From assembly GCA_021734025.1 (NCBI GenBank), contig JAIPJS010000006.1:148769-212768 (forward strand): 64,000 bases of DNA, in the 5' to 3' direction. The stretch's first letter is position 1. The number at the start of each line of letters is the position of its first letter. Source of the DNA: Candidatus Neomarinimicrobiota bacterium. Lineage in GTDB: Bacteria; Fidelibacterota; JAANXI01. A program made the translations under genes and the position numbers. The notes under the pieces were generated by a model. That model saw nothing but the letters and a program-made list of their open reading frames with translations. It was not told where the DNA came from and did not search any database. This document shows, piece by piece, positions 63,660 through 64,000 of the stretch.

Positions 63660-64000
63660 TTACCTGTCCATTGGATTTACAAATTCATTGTGGAGATTAA
63701 TCTCCGGCAACTCCCGACAATGTTCAGCGGGATTACCGGGAGCGCTATTGCACCATGCATTCGACGAAAATTCATTTAGAACAAGGTAGAACTGAACAAT
63801 GCGTGGTTCAACAGGGACGTTGCTATACTCGGGTCCTACTCCTTCCGGACTTAAATACATTGGCGGGGTCATTTCGTACGCCATCTCAAAGGGCTGGCCT
63901 AAAATTGTATTGGGGCTTGCCGGAACTGTCATATACCCCCAATAGTTTGAACCTCCCGGTTTATCAGGGATAAAGGCTCCCAGGCCGGCTGCGTCGTCAT
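63660..64000 (-). CDS. DUF4874-like protein, 3' end or truncated copy (runs off right edge)
   Basis: An open frame from the right edge, with 113 codons visible. It includes GAFIPDKPGGSNYWGYMTVPAS, VPVEPRIVQFYLVLNEFSSNAW and ends EFVNPMDR. The LNEFSSNA segment matches the same motif in the intact relative (CNFSSNAF) and in the pseudogene, but this frame stops about 36 residues later whereas the relatives continue for several hundred residues. It is either a truncated copy or a different short protein; the missing N-terminus prevents a decision. Confidence 0.55.
   Translation of the reverse strand, partial: DDAAGLGAFIPDKPGGSNYWGYMTVPASPNTILGQPFEMAYEMTPPMYLSPEGVGPEYSNVPVEPRIVQFYLVLNEFSSNAWCNSAPGNPAEHCRELPEINLHNEFVNPMDR

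Overview
The window looks like a chromosomal segment of a Gram-negative bacterium of the FCB superphylum, in a Marinimicrobia-, Calditrichota- or Balneolota-like lineage. The support is a C-terminal type IX secretion sorting domain with an NYPNPFN motif (gene at 55115-56863), an LptF/LptG-type permease, several outer-membrane beta-barrel proteins, and many Shine-Dalgarno-led genes on the minus strand with short ATGA-type overlaps. The phylum is inferred; no rRNA gene is present.

Region 1 (1-12386, minus strand) is core: the 5' part of rho, then folC, murI and a periplasmic amidase, two outer-membrane barrel genes, motB-motA, another barrel gene, and ftsB-like/eno. Region 2 (12547-24683) holds a FemAB-like acyltransferase, an SLC13-type permease, a barrel protein with a CxxCH haem motif, and a minus-strand envelope cluster (LPP20-like, lipoprotein, CsgG-like, SH3-M48 peptidase) next to a CHASE2 adenylate cyclase. 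Region 3 (25153-28641) has fumC, a peroxiredoxin-fold protein without any cysteine, and cysQ. Region 4 (28930-33533) is an AT-rich accessory cassette: a sigma-54 activator, a 69-residue secreted four-cysteine peptide, two beta-propeller proteins and a membrane thioredoxin-like CxxC protein. It has palindromic activator-like sites and a sigma-54-like promoter just upstream of the peptide. This is the best candidate for an undescribed system. Region 5 (33807-49203) returns to housekeeping: metH, a HAD phosphatase, pyk, an AI-2E-type permease, a TauE/SafE permease, tRNA-His, PBP1A, pyrimidine nucleoside phosphorylase, a THEP1-type NTPase, a gamma-carbonic anhydrase-like protein and LptF/G. Region 6 (49576-64000) begins at tRNA-Pro. 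It is an accessory carbohydrate or sugar-derivative cluster: a Tat-exported Gfo/Idh/MocA oxidoreductase, glycosidase-like proteins (GH31, GH114-like), a lipoprotein amidohydrolase, a LamG lipoprotein and at least four DUF4874/DUF4832-like copies. One of those copies is a clear pseudogene, and a neighbouring gene has a TGA inside its Tat signal.

Intergenic regions carry an unusual load of repeats. There are five loci of a degenerate 8-bp-period GTGTTNNN tandem repeat, a two-copy MITE-like element with terminal inverted repeats, 28-bp GTAG...CATG...CTAC palindromes, and GTCATCC-type repeats with a duplicated terminator.
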